Assembly (NCBI RefSeq): GCF_036263595.1 | Contig: NZ_DATAGQ010000151.1 | Coordinates: forward strand, 29,990-93,989 | Reading direction: 5' to 3' | Length of the DNA stretch: 64,000 bases | Source: Geminicoccus sp036263595 | GTDB taxonomy: Bacteria > Pseudomonadota > Alphaproteobacteria > Geminicoccales > Geminicoccaceae | In this document: positions 8,782-17,148 of the stretch, piece by piece | Layout: every line of letters begins with the position of its first letter | Position numbering within the stretch: position 1 is the first letter of the stretch | Program-made: the position numbers and the translations under genes | The notes under the pieces: generated by a model | Seen by the model: the letters and a program-made list of their open reading frames with translations, nothing else | Database searches by the model: none | What the model was told of the DNA's origin: nothing

Positions 8782-10142
8782 CCGGATTGTTCAAGAAGAT
8801 CCTGATCGCCAACCGAGGCGAGATCGCCGTCCGGGTGCTCCGCGCCTGCCGCGAGATGGGCATCCAGACCGTGGCGGTGCATTCCACCGCCGATGCCTCG
8901 GCCATGCATGTGCGCTTTGCCGACGAGAGCGTGTGCATCGGGCCGCCCCAGGTCGCCGACAGCTACTTGAACAAGCTGTCCATCCTGGCCGCGGCCGAGA
9001 TCACCGGGGCCGAGGCGATCCATCCCGGCTACGGCTTCCTCTCCGAGAACGCCGATTTCTGCCAGATGGTGGAGGAGCACGGCTTCGCCTTCATCGGTCC
9101 CACGCCCGAGCATATCCGGCTGATGGGCGACAAGATCGTCGCGAAGGACACGGCCAGGCGCCTGGGAATCCCCTGCGTGCCCGGCACCGATGGCCCGGTC
9201 GGCTCGGAAGAAGAGGCCTTCGCGGCGGCCGAAGAGATCGGCTGGCCCGTACTGATCAAGGCGGTGTCCGGCGGCGGCGGGCGCGGCATGACCGTCGTGC
9301 GCGACCGCGATCAGCTCCTGGACGCGCTCAGCATGGCGCGCGGCGAGGCCAAGGCCGGCTTCGGCGACGACCGGGTCTATATCGAGAAGTACCTGGCGGC
9401 CCCCCGCCATATCGAGGTGCAGGTTCTCTGCGACACCCACGGCCAGGTGCTCCATCTGGGCGAGCGCGACTGCTCCTTGCAGCGGCGCCACCAGAAGGTA
9501 GTGGAGGAAGCGCCCTCGCCGGTGCTGGATGCGGCGGACCGCGAGAAGCTCGGTGCGCTGGTCGCCAAGGCCATGGCAAAATTCGGCTATCGCGGTGCCG
9601 GGACGCTGGAATTCCTTTACGAGGACGGCCAGTTCTATTTCATCGAGATGAACACCCGCCTGCAGGTGGAGCATCCGGTGACGGAAGCCGTGACCCGCAT
9701 CGACCTTGTGCGCGAGCAGATCCGGGTGGCGGCCGGCGAGAAGCTGGCCTTCTCTCAGGAGGACGTGGTCCTGTCCGGCCATGCGATCGAGTGCCGGATC
9801 ACGGCGGAGAACCCGAAGACGCTGGCGCCGTCGCCAGGTCGGGTGACCGGCTACCATGCACCGGGCGGCCCGGGCGTGCGCATGGATTCGGCCCTCTACG
9901 CCGGCTACACGATCCCCCCCTACTACGACAGCCTGATCGCCAAGCTGATCGTCCACGACGTGGACCGGCCCACCTGCCTGCGCCGCCTCGAGCGCGCGCT
10001 CGCGGAATGCGTGATCGAGGGCGTGGACACCAACCTTCCGCTCCTGCGTGCCGTTCTCGGTACCAGTGCCTTCAAGGCCGGCCAGTACGATACCGGATGG
10101 CTCGGCAAGTTCATCGCCGACTGGGAGCCCCCGGTCGTCTGA
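8778..10142 (+). CDS. accC: Biotin carboxylase subunit of acetyl-CoA carboxylase
   Basis: It carboxylates the biotin on AccB using ATP and bicarbonate. The 454-residue protein opens with ILIANRGEIAVRVLRA. The ATP-grasp domain holds the Gly-rich loop KAVSGGGGRGM, and EMNTRLQVEHPVTE carries metal and bicarbonate-site residues. The length is normal. The GTG start overlaps the accB stop, and the TGA overlaps the aat ATG by one base (TGATG), so accB, accC and aat form one tightly coupled block. Confidence 0.97.
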   Translation: MTGLFKKILIANRGEIAVRVLRACREMGIQTVAVHSTADASAMHVRFADESVCIGPPQVADSYLNKLSILAAAEITGAEAIHPGYGFLSENADFCQMVEEHGFAFIGPTPEHIRLMGDKIVAKDTARRLGIPCVPGTDGPVGSEEEAFAAAEEIGWPVLIKAVSGGGGRGMTVVRDRDQLLDALSMARGEAKAGFGDDRVYIEKYLAAPRHIEVQVLCDTHGQVLHLGERDCSLQRRHQKVVEEAPSPVLDAADREKLGALVAKAMAKFGYRGAGTLEFLYEDGQFYFIEMNTRLQVEHPVTEAVTRIDLVREQIRVAAGEKLAFSQEDVVLSGHAIECRITAENPKTLAPSPGRVTGYHAPGGPGVRMDSALYAGYTIPPYYDSLIAKLIVHDVDRPTCLRRLERALAECVIEGVDTNLPLLRAVLGTSAFKAGQYDTGWLGKFIADWEPPVV

Positions 10143-10861
10143 TGCGCAAGCCGGTGGCGATCGAAGACGACGACGAACGGACGATCACCCCGGAAATGCT
10201 GCTGACCGCCTACCGGTTCGGGGTGTTCCCGATGGCGGAAGCGGGCGACGACGAGACGATCTACTGGATCGACCCGAAGCATCGCGGGATCATCCCGCTT
10301 GACCGGTTCCACGTGCCCAAGCGCCTGGCCCGGACGCTCCGGGCCGGCCGCTTCCAGATGACGGCCGACCGGGCATTCGCTCAGGTCATCCGTGCCTGCG
10401 CCGACCAGACGCCGACCCGTCCCAGCACATGGCTGAACGAGCAGCTGATCGGCCTCTACGTGGAGTTGCACCGGCGCGGCCACGCCCACAGCGTGGAAAC
10501 TTGGCTGGACGGCGAACTGGTGGGCGGGCTGTACGGCGTGTCGCTGGGGGCGGCCTTTTTCGGCGAGAGCATGTTCAGCCGGGCGACCGACGCCTCCAAG
10601 GCCGCCCTGGTCGATCTGGTGGCCCGCCTGCACAAGGGCGGCTACGTGCTGCTCGACACCCAGTTCGTGACGAGCCACCTCAGCCGGTTCGGCGCGATCG
10701 AGATCGAGCAGGAAGAATACCGGCGGCGCCTGCAATATGCGCTGACCCTGCCTTCCCTCTTCCCGGTCGAGGAAGTTCAGCCCGGATCCGGCAGTACGTC
10801 CGGCGTCACTTCGTCCGGCCCCGCGAGCGGATCGGCGCAGCCGGTCAGCCAGACATCGTAG
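10142..10861 (+). CDS. aat: Leucyl/phenylalanyl-tRNA--protein transferase (Aat)
   Basis: It adds Leu or Phe from tRNA to proteins with N-terminal Lys or Arg, creating primary N-degrons for ClpS/ClpAP. The product has 239 residues. Family motifs are AYRFGVFPMAE, YWIDPKHRGIIPL, VETWLDGELVGGLYG, GESMFSR and LLDTQFVTSHLSRFGA. The ATG sits on the accC stop. A Ser/Gly/Pro-rich tail after LPSLFPVEE is longer than in most family members. Its last 85 bases lie antisense to the end of the DUF2155 gene. With bpt in the same window, both known bacterial N-degron transferases are present. Confidence 0.95.
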   Translation: MRKPVAIEDDDERTITPEMLLTAYRFGVFPMAEAGDDETIYWIDPKHRGIIPLDRFHVPKRLARTLRAGRFQMTADRAFAQVIRACADQTPTRPSTWLNEQLIGLYVELHRRGHAHSVETWLDGELVGGLYGVSLGAAFFGESMFSRATDASKAALVDLVARLHKGGYVLLDTQFVTSHLSRFGAIEIEQEEYRRRLQYALTLPSLFPVEEVQPGSGSTSGVTSSGPASGSAQPVSQTS

Positions 10862-11217
10862 ACCGGGTGCTCCAGCGCGTGCAGTGATGGGCTGGACGCA
10901 TACACCCAGCCCGAGAAGATGCGATCCCGACGGTCCTGGTCGAGGTCGTCGATCTCGATGAAGGCGGCAGCCTCCGGAGTCTCCGTCGGCGGCGAGGTGA
11001 AGCAGGCCTTCAGCGTGATCAGCAGCGTGTTGAAGCGGACCGGCTGGTCCAGCGTCACCTCGATCCGCGCGACCCGGGCCGTGACCTTGTCCAGCCCCTG
11101 CATCTCCGCCTTGTTGTTCGGCACGGTAGGCCCGTCGGCCAGCGCCGGCAGGACTGCAAGGCAGCCGCCCAGGGCCAGGACCGTCAGGCAGGCAGGCCGC
11201 CTCAATGTCGACATCAT
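10777..11217 (-). CDS. DUF2155 domain-containing exported protein
   Basis: A 146-residue protein with an N-terminal signal peptide (MSTLRRP, hydrophobic core, ALA cleavage site near 27), so probably periplasmic. The body shows the DUF2155 pattern: LDKVTARVARIEV, LKACFTSPPTETPEAAAF, and IFSGWVYASSPSLHALEHPVYDVWLTGC, with two Cys that could pair. The molecular function of DUF2155 is not established. In alphaproteobacteria it commonly sits beside mlaD, as here, where its ATG overlaps the mlaD stop (ATGA). That suggests an envelope role. Its 3' end overlaps aat on the opposite strand by 85 bases. Confidence 0.88.
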   Translation of the reverse strand: MMSTLRRPACLTVLALGGCLAVLPALADGPTVPNNKAEMQGLDKVTARVARIEVTLDQPVRFNTLLITLKACFTSPPTETPEAAAFIEIDDLDQDRRDRIFSGWVYASSPSLHALEHPVYDVWLTGCADPLAGPDEVTPDVLPDPG

Positions 11218-11744
11218 GGAGTGGAGAAGATGTCGTCGGCCGGCTTCTGCTCGCCGCCGGCGGCACCGGACGCAGCACCGCCACCCGATCCGCCCTGTGC
11301 GCTGCCACCCTGGCTGAAGATGTAGCGGCCGATCAGGTCCTCGATGCTGATCGAGGACTGCGTCAGCGTGATTACGCCGCCCGGCCCGAGCTCCTTCTCG
11401 TCGCCCCCCGGCACGATCGACAGATACTTGCCGCCGATCAGGCTGGCGCTGGCCACGGAGGCGGAACTGTCGGAGGGCAGCTTGATGTCGTTCTGCACGG
11501 AGAAACGGACCTCGGCGCGGAAGGTCTGCGGGTCCAGCGTCTTGGCCGTGACCGTACCGATCTTGACGCCGCTGATCCGGGCGTCCGCGCCCACCTCGAT
11601 GCCATCCGCGCGGTCGAACCGGGCGATCAACTCATAGCCGTTCGGGCTGCCCAGGTTGCTGCGCCCATAGGCCCAGACCAGGAAGCCACAGGCGACCAGG
11701 AGCACCAGGGCGCCGAGCACGGTCTCGACGATAGAGCGGGCCAT
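11214..11744 (-). CDS. mlaD: MlaD-type MCE-domain lipid transport protein
   Basis: This is the periplasmic MCE-domain subunit of the Mla phospholipid transport system, which maintains outer-membrane lipid asymmetry. An N-terminal membrane anchor (ETVLGALVLLVACGFLVW, residues 6-23) is followed by one MCE domain (about 37-118) with VGADARISGVKIGTV and ASLIGGKYLSIVPGG. A Gly/Ser/Ala-rich tail ends the 176 residues. The ATPase and permease partners MlaF and MlaE are not nearby. The gene lies downstream of ftsY on the same strand and upstream of the DUF2155 gene. Confidence 0.92.
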   Translation of the reverse strand: MARSIVETVLGALVLLVACGFLVWAYGRSNLGSPNGYELIARFDRADGIEVGADARISGVKIGTVTAKTLDPQTFRAEVRFSVQNDIKLPSDSSASVASASLIGGKYLSIVPGGDEKELGPGGVITLTQSSISIEDLIGRYIFSQGGSAQGGSGGGAASGAAGGEQKPADDIFSTP

Positions 11745-11824
11745 GCAGTTCGTTCTCCGGCATCTCTTCGAACAATCAATGCGGTCAGGTAGCGCCTTGG
11801 GGCCGAACCCTCAACCTCGGCGGC

Positions 11825-12769
11825 TCAACTGGCCGCCGGCTTCTCGTCCAGTCCCAGCACGGCGCGCGCGAACGATTCCGCCTCGAAAGGCTTCAGATCC
11901 TCGATCGCCTCGCCCACGCCCAGCGCATGGATCGGCAGGTGGAACCGTTCCGCGAGCGACACGACCACCCCGCCCTTGGCCGTTCCGTCCAGCTTGGTCA
12001 CGACCAGGCCGCTCACGTCCACGATCTCCTTGAACACCTCGACCTGCCGGTGCGCGTTCTGCCCGGTCGTGCCGTCCAGCACCAGCACGGTGTCGTGCGG
12101 GGCGGACGGGTCGACCTTCTTGATCACCCGGATGATCTTCTTCAACTCGTCCATGAGCGCCGCCTTGTTGTGCAGCCGCCCGGCCGTGTCGATCATCAGA
12201 ATGTCGGCGCCCTGCGCCTTCGCCTTCTCCAGGGCGGAATAGGCCAGCGCCGCCGGGTCGGAGCCTTGCGTTGCCGCCAGCACCGGCACGCCGTTGCGCT
12301 CGCCCCAGACCTGCAGCTGCTCCACGGCCGCGGCCCGGAACGTGTCGCAGGCGGCCAGCACCACCTTCAGCCCGGCATCGGTCGCCATCTTGGCGAGCTT
12401 GCCGATGGTCGTGGTCTTGCCGGTCCCGTTCACGCCGCACACCAGGATGACCTGCGGGATGACGTCGCGGGACGGGATTGGCCTGGCATAGGGCTTGAGG
12501 ATTCGCCCGACCTCGGCCGCCAGCACCTGGCGGACCTCCTGGTCGGTCACGTCCCGGCCCCAGCGCTCCTTCTTCAGGTGCGCGACGAGGCGCGCGGAGG
12601 TGTCGACGCCCATGTCGGCCACGATGAGCGCTTCCTCCAGCTCGTCCAGCATCTCCTGGTCGAGCTTCTTCTTCACGAAGATGGCGGAAATCGATCCGGT
12701 GAGCTGGCCCGAGGTCTTGGATAGACCGGACTTCAGGCGCTGCCACCAGCTGGTGGGTTCGGTGGTCAT
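11825..12769 (-). CDS. ftsY: Signal recognition particle receptor FtsY
   Basis: It is the membrane-associated GTPase receptor that docks SRP-ribosome complexes at the translocon. The 314-residue protein has the N domain (WWQRLKSGLSKTSGQL onward) and the G domain: P-loop GVNGTGKTTT, DTFRAAA, DTAGRLHNK, TKLDGTAKGG, and a GVGE motif near the end. It lacks the long acidic A domain of the E. coli protein, as is usual in this class. The ATG at 12769 overlaps the toxin stop codon by four bases (ATGA), so its translation may be coupled to the toxin gene. The longer frame reaching 13165 simply runs through the toxin gene in another frame. Confidence 0.95.
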   Translation of the reverse strand: MTTEPTSWWQRLKSGLSKTSGQLTGSISAIFVKKKLDQEMLDELEEALIVADMGVDTSARLVAHLKKERWGRDVTDQEVRQVLAAEVGRILKPYARPIPSRDVIPQVILVCGVNGTGKTTTIGKLAKMATDAGLKVVLAACDTFRAAAVEQLQVWGERNGVPVLAATQGSDPAALAYSALEKAKAQGADILMIDTAGRLHNKAALMDELKKIIRVIKKVDPSAPHDTVLVLDGTTGQNAHRQVEVFKEIVDVSGLVVTKLDGTAKGGVVVSLAERFHLPIHALGVGEAIEDLKPFEAESFARAVLGLDEKPAAS

Positions 12770-13098
12770 TCTACGAGCGCCTGAACGATGGCGAGCACTT
12801 CGTCCATGATGGAATCGGGTACCTTTTCGTGAAACCGGCCACTGCGTGCCTTCATGTCGATGGTCCGGAGCTCGTGGCACAGGATCATGCCGGCCGTGGC
12901 CGTCCCGGCCCCCATCAACGTGACCGTCCAACCGCCAGCGCGGGCAAAGCTGGCGCCCGTCGTGCTGATAGGGCAGACAAGCGGCTTTCCCATCAAGTTG
13001 AAAGCTCTGGGAGAAACGATGAGGGCATAGTGAGCGCCACGAAGCTCGCGGCCGGCGGCAGGGCTGAAATCGAGGTGCCAGATATCGCCTCGATCCAC
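12766..13098 (-). CDS. PemK/MazF-family toxin (probable mRNA interferase)
   Basis: The likely product (110 residues) begins VDRGDIWHLDFSP, the classic MazF/PemK opening, and has CPISTT, where the family catalytic Thr lies. By eye, the position that holds the catalytic Arg in MazF (GHRP) reads GAHYALIVSP here, so His may replace Arg. The GTG start at 13098 shares one base with the antitoxin stop (TAGTG) and has AAGGA upstream. A longer frame to 13176 would run into the antitoxin gene. Known relatives cleave single-stranded RNA and are held in check by the adjacent antitoxin. Activity of this variant is uncertain. Confidence 0.85.
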   Translation of the reverse strand: MDRGDIWHLDFSPAAGRELRGAHYALIVSPRAFNLMGKPLVCPISTTGASFARAGGWTVTLMGAGTATAGMILCHELRTIDMKARSGRFHEKVPDSIMDEVLAIVQALVE

Positions 13099-13358
13099 TA
13101 CCAGTATTCCTTGCCTGCCGGCGGCATCTCCGACCAGGCCTTCTCCTCGTCGGTAAACGGAGCATTCAGGTCGCACTTGGCCATGAGCTCTTCGACCGTA
13201 TATCGCCGCTTCCGTGTCGCCGGCCGTACCTCCAGGACGCCGTCATTGACGTGAAGGCTGACCGGGGCGTTCACATCCAGGCCGAGGCTCTTGAGGATCG
13301 GCCTGGGGATGGCGAGCATCACGGAACCGCCAACGGCACGCAGGTGTGTCTCGAGCAT
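13098..13358 (-). CDS. AbrB/MazE-family antitoxin
   Basis: A protein of 86 residues with a swapped-hairpin DNA-binding N-terminus (LRAVGGSVMLAIPRPILKSL) and a C-terminal arm (EEKAWSEMPPAGKEYW) of the kind that wraps the toxin. It is preceded by GGAGG six bases before the ATG. Its stop overlaps the toxin GTG, the usual antitoxin-first layout. A perfect palindrome 14 bases upstream of the start codon is the probable autoregulatory operator. The pair sits between mtaB and ftsY, which are neighbours in many alphaproteobacteria. Confidence 0.87.
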   Translation of the reverse strand: MLETHLRAVGGSVMLAIPRPILKSLGLDVNAPVSLHVNDGVLEVRPATRKRRYTVEELMAKCDLNAPFTDEEKAWSEMPPAGKEYW

Positions 13359-13371
13359 GGGCAGCCTCCAT

Positions 13372-13395
13372 CATGTTTTACATATATAAAACATG
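13372..13395. promoter_or_regulatory. 24-base palindrome, likely operator of the mazE-mazF pair
   Basis: Arms CATGTTTTA and TAAAACATG are perfectly complementary around a six-base AT-rich centre (CATATA). It is a striking AT-rich island in GC-rich DNA, just upstream of the antitoxin ribosome-binding site. AbrB/MazE antitoxins repress their own promoters by binding such palindromes. The promoter and transcript start probably lie within or beside it (inference). Confidence 0.6.
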
Positions 13396-13428
13396 GATGG
13401 GCAATCTTCAATGGTCCGTGGCGCTGCC

Positions 13429-14691
13429 CTAGGCCGCCCGCTCGCCCACCAGCACGCCACCCTCCACGCCGGCGATCCGGACGTCCACGAGCGTGCCGGG
13501 CTGGGGATCGTCGTTCGCCGCGAGCTTGACCGGCGCGAAGTGCCTAGTGTGCCCGGCCCCGCCGCGTTCCACCAGCAGCTCCCGCACCCGCCCCTGCTCG
13601 CTCGCGAAGAAGCGCGCCACCGCCGCGGCACCCTCGGCCCGCAGGATGGCCGCCCGCTCCTTGCGCAGCATCGGGTCGACCTGGGGCATCCGCGCGGCCG
13701 GCGTGTTCTGGCGCGGGCTGTAGGGAAACACGTGCAGCCAGGTGAGCCCGGCCTCCTCGACGATCCGCCGCGTGTTCTCGAACATGCCGTCGGTCTCGGT
13801 GGGGAAGCCCGCGATGATGTCGGCGCCGAACACCAGGTCCGGGCGCAGGCTGCGCAGCCGGTGGGTGAGCGCCAGCACGTCCTCGCGGGAATGGCGCCGC
13901 TTCATCCGTTTCAGCGTCAGCGTGTCGCCCGCCTGGAGCGACAGGTGCAGATGCGGCATCAGCCGCGGCTCGCCCGCGATCAGCTCCAGCAGGTCGTCGT
14001 CCATCTCCGCCGGGTCGATCGAGGACAGGCGCAGCCGCGGCAGCTCCGGCACCGCCCGCAGCACGGCCTTCATCAGTCCGCCCAGCGTCGGCGCGTCCTC
14101 CAGGTCCTTGCCATAGGAGGTGATGTCCACCCCGGTCACCACGACCTCGCGATAGCCCTGCCCGGCCAGCAGCCGGGTCTGCGCCACCACGTCCGCCACC
14201 GGCACCGAGCGCGAGGGGCCGCGGCCGAAGGGAATGATGCAGAAGGTGCAGCGATGGTCGCAGCCGTTTTGGACCTGCAGGAAGGCGCGCGACCGGCCGT
14301 CGAAGCCCGGCACGAGGTGCCCGGCCATCGCCTTGACCGCCATGATGTCGCCGACCTTCGCCCGCTCCGGTCCGTCGCCGGCCAAGTTCGTCCATGTGAG
14401 CGGCTTCAGCTTTTCCTCGTTGCCGATCACATGGTCGACCTCTTCCATCGCCGTCCATCTGGCAGGATCGACCTGGACCGCGCAGCCGGTCACCACGATC
14501 TTCCTGCCGGGATGGGTCCGCCTGGCCTTGCGCACCGCCTGGCGGACCTGCCGCTCGGCTTCGGCCGTCACGGTGCAGGAATGGACGATCACCAGCTCGT
14601 CCAGGCCGGCGTCCTCGGCGTGACGGCGCATCACCTCGGACTCGAAGCTGTTCAGCCGGCAGCCGAAGGTCAGGACATCGATCTCGCTCAT
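13429..14691 (-). CDS. mtaB: tRNA ct6A/t6A37 methylthiotransferase MtaB
   Basis: This radical-SAM enzyme converts t6A37 to ms2t6A37 in tRNAs reading ANN codons. The 420-residue protein shows the N-terminal MTTase domain (FGCRLNSFESEVMRR, HSCTVTAEAERQ), the radical-SAM cluster CDHRCTFC, and a C-terminal TRAM-like domain. Its ATG at 14691 overlaps the dapF stop (ATGA). Frame positions upstream to 14781 belong to dapF. Cluster ligands appear intact. Confidence 0.93.
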   Translation of the reverse strand: MSEIDVLTFGCRLNSFESEVMRRHAEDAGLDELVIVHSCTVTAEAERQVRQAVRKARRTHPGRKIVVTGCAVQVDPARWTAMEEVDHVIGNEEKLKPLTWTNLAGDGPERAKVGDIMAVKAMAGHLVPGFDGRSRAFLQVQNGCDHRCTFCIIPFGRGPSRSVPVADVVAQTRLLAGQGYREVVVTGVDITSYGKDLEDAPTLGGLMKAVLRAVPELPRLRLSSIDPAEMDDDLLELIAGEPRLMPHLHLSLQAGDTLTLKRMKRRHSREDVLALTHRLRSLRPDLVFGADIIAGFPTETDGMFENTRRIVEEAGLTWLHVFPYSPRQNTPAARMPQVDPMLRKERAAILRAEGAAAVARFFASEQGRVRELLVERGGAGHTRHFAPVKLAANDDPQPGTLVDVRIAGVEGGVLVGERAA

Positions 14692-15521
14692 GATGCGGAG
14701 GGTGCCATCTCGCTGCTGATCACGCCGCGATAGGCAAGCGAGGCAGGCCCGGTCATCACGACGCCGTTCATCCCGTCCCACTCAAGCTGGAGTTCGCCGC
14801 CGTCGAGCTGGAATCTGACCCGGCCGTCCACCAGCCCCTTCTTCACCAGCGCCACCATGGCGGCGCAGGCACCGCTGCCGCAGGCCAGGGTCAGGCCGAC
14901 GCCCCGCTCGAACACGCGCAGGCGGGCCGATGAGCGGTCGAGCACCTGGACGAAGCCGATATTGGCCCGCTCGGGGAACATCGCGTGCCGCTCGAGCGTC
15001 GGGCCCATGCCGGCGACATCGATGCTCTCCAGGTGGTCCACCACGAACACCGCATGGGGATTGCCCATGTTGACCGCGAACGGCCGGGGCAGGCCCGCGA
15101 TGTCCAGGGGCACGTCCTCGGCCGCGCAATCATGCGCCAGGGGGATCTGGTCCCAGGCCAGTTTCGGCGCGCCCATGTCCACCGACCAGCCCATGCCGTC
15201 CCGCACGGCACGCAGGATGCCGCGCGCGGTGCGCAGGCCGATCTCGTTCTTGCCGGTTTCCTCGTGGATCATCCGGGCCACGCAGCGCGTGGCATTGCCG
15301 CAGGCCCCGGACTCGCTGCCGTCGGCATTGAAGAAGCGCACATGCGCGTCGAGTTCCGGGTCCTCGTCGACCACGACGAGCTGGTCGAAGCCGATGCCGC
15401 GATGGCGGTCGGCGATCTGGCTGATCCAGGCAGGATCGATGGGACCCGGCATCTGACGCTCGTCCAGCAGGACGAAGTCGTTGCCGAGCCCATGCATCTT
15501 CGTGAAGGGCACCGTAGTCAT
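14688..15521 (-). CDS. dapF: Diaminopimelate epimerase
   Basis: It interconverts LL- and meso-diaminopimelate for lysine and peptidoglycan synthesis. The two catalytic Cys are visible in GACGNATRC and ACGSGACAA. KMHGLGNDFVLLD at the N-terminus and GNPHAVFVVD are family motifs. The product has 277 residues, the normal length. I placed the start at ATG 15521 (MTTVPFTKMHG); the longer frame to 15686 adds residues with no homology and runs into the divergent ffh leader. First gene of the minus-strand dapF-mtaB-mazE-mazF-ftsY run. Confidence 0.96.
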   Translation of the reverse strand: MTTVPFTKMHGLGNDFVLLDERQMPGPIDPAWISQIADRHRGIGFDQLVVVDEDPELDAHVRFFNADGSESGACGNATRCVARMIHEETGKNEIGLRTARGILRAVRDGMGWSVDMGAPKLAWDQIPLAHDCAAEDVPLDIAGLPRPFAVNMGNPHAVFVVDHLESIDVAGMGPTLERHAMFPERANIGFVQVLDRSSARLRVFERGVGLTLACGSGACAAMVALVKKGLVDGRVRFQLDGGELQLEWDGMNGVVMTGPASLAYRGVISSEMAPSAS

Positions 15522-15724
15522 GGTCGGGCCTGATCGCAGACTAATGTTGGCTTCGCAATCACGGAACCGCCGTTTCCTTGACAATTGGATGGCGCGGTGC
15601 TCAAGAGAGCCGCGCTTCGCGGGTCCATCTCGCGGAGGCGGTTTTCTATACGCTGACGCGTTCCTTGAATCTACCCGTGGCGACAACCCACCTGTGGATC
15701 GGGACGCTCGGAACGACCGGGACC

Positions 15725-17095
15725 ATGTTCGAGAACCTTACCACCCGCCTCGGTGGCGTGTTCGACCGGCTGCGCCGGCGAGGAGCGCTGTCCGAGGCCG
15801 ATGTCGGCGAAGCGCTGCGCGAGATCCGCGTGGCGTTGCTGGAGGCCGACGTCGCGCTGCCGGTGGTGAAGGACTTCGTCGCCGGCATCAAGGAACGCGC
15901 GATCGGCCAGGAGGTGATCCGCTCGATCACGCCCGGCCAGCAGATCGTCAAGATCGTCCATGACCGGCTGATCGAGCTGTTGGGCGGCTCGGAGCAGGTC
16001 GGGCTCGATCTTGGCTCGCCACCCTCGGTCATCCTGATGTGCGGCCTGCAGGGCTCGGGCAAGACGACCACGTCCGGCAAGCTGGCGCTGCGGCTCAAGA
16101 ACCGCGAGCGCAAGAAGGTGCTCCTGGCCTCGCTCGACGTGCAGCGCCCGGCTGCGCAAAAGCAGCTGGAAGTGCTGGCGCAGCAGACCGGCGTCGGCAG
16201 CCTGCCGATCGTGGCCGGCCAGAAGCCCGTCGAGATCACCGAGCGCGCCATGGCTACGGCCAGGCGCGAGGGCTACGACGTCCTCATCCTGGACACGGCC
16301 GGTCGTCTGCAGATCGACGACCAGCTCATGGACGAGCTGGCCGAGGTGAAACTCCTGGCCGAGCCGCAGGAAACCCTGCTGGTGGCCGATGGGCTGACCG
16401 GCCAGACCGCGGTCGACGTCGCCAAGACCTTCGCCGACGAGATCGGCATCGACGGCATCGTCCTCACCCGCATGGACGGCGATGCCCGCGGCGGTGCGGC
16501 GCTTTCGATGCGGCACATCACCGGCAAGCCCATCAAGTTCGTGGGCGTCGGCGAGAAGCTGGACGCGCTCGAAGCCTTCATCGCCGAGCGGGTCGCCGGC
16601 CGCATCCTCGACATGGGCGACGTGGTCAGCCTGGTCGAGAAGGCGGTCGAGAACATCGACCGCGACGAGGCCGAGAAGCTCGCCAAGAAGGTCCAGAAGG
16701 GCAGGTTCGACCTGTCCGACTACCGCTCGCAGCTCGTGCAGATGAAGAAGATGGGCGGCATGCAGGGCATGCTCGCTTCGCTGCCTGGCGTGCAGAAGAT
16801 CAAGAAGCAGCTGGAAGACAAGAACGTCGACGAGCGCGTCTTCGTTCGCCACACCGCGATCATCGACAGTATGACGCCGCTCGAGCGCCGGGACCCGGAC
16901 AAGCTCAACGCGTCGCGCAAGCGTCGCATCGCGAAAGGCTCCGGCACCACGGTGCAGGACATCAACCAGCTCCTGAAGCAGCATCGCCAGATGCAGGACA
17001 TGATGAAACAGATGAAGAAGATGGGGGGCCTGCAGAACCTGCTGGGCAAGCTCCCCAAGGGCATGATCCCGCAGGGAATGCTGCCCAGGATGTGA
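15725..17095 (+). CDS. ffh: Signal recognition particle protein Ffh
   Basis: This GTPase binds signal sequences and 4.5S RNA and targets nascent membrane proteins to FtsY. At 456 residues it contains the N domain (from MFENLTTRLGGVFDRL), the G domain with GLQGSGKTTT, DTAGRLQ and TRMDGDARGG, and the Met-rich M domain (MKKMGGMQGML; GSGTTVQDINQLLKQH). The ATG at 15725 matches the family N-terminus. The in-frame extension to 15578 is not conserved. It is followed closely by rpsP, a standard order. The SRP RNA gene was not seen in this window. Confidence 0.97.
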   Translation: MFENLTTRLGGVFDRLRRRGALSEADVGEALREIRVALLEADVALPVVKDFVAGIKERAIGQEVIRSITPGQQIVKIVHDRLIELLGGSEQVGLDLGSPPSVILMCGLQGSGKTTTSGKLALRLKNRERKKVLLASLDVQRPAAQKQLEVLAQQTGVGSLPIVAGQKPVEITERAMATARREGYDVLILDTAGRLQIDDQLMDELAEVKLLAEPQETLLVADGLTGQTAVDVAKTFADEIGIDGIVLTRMDGDARGGAALSMRHITGKPIKFVGVGEKLDALEAFIAERVAGRILDMGDVVSLVEKAVENIDRDEAEKLAKKVQKGRFDLSDYRSQLVQMKKMGGMQGMLASLPGVQKIKKQLEDKNVDERVFVRHTAIIDSMTPLERRDPDKLNASRKRRIAKGSGTTVQDINQLLKQHRQMQDMMKQMKKMGGLQNLLGKLPKGMIPQGMLPRM

Positions 17096-17148
17096 GTTCT
17101 TCTTCGCTCTGTTTCGTTTCCCGCTCGTTCGAACCTAGGAAGACATTG

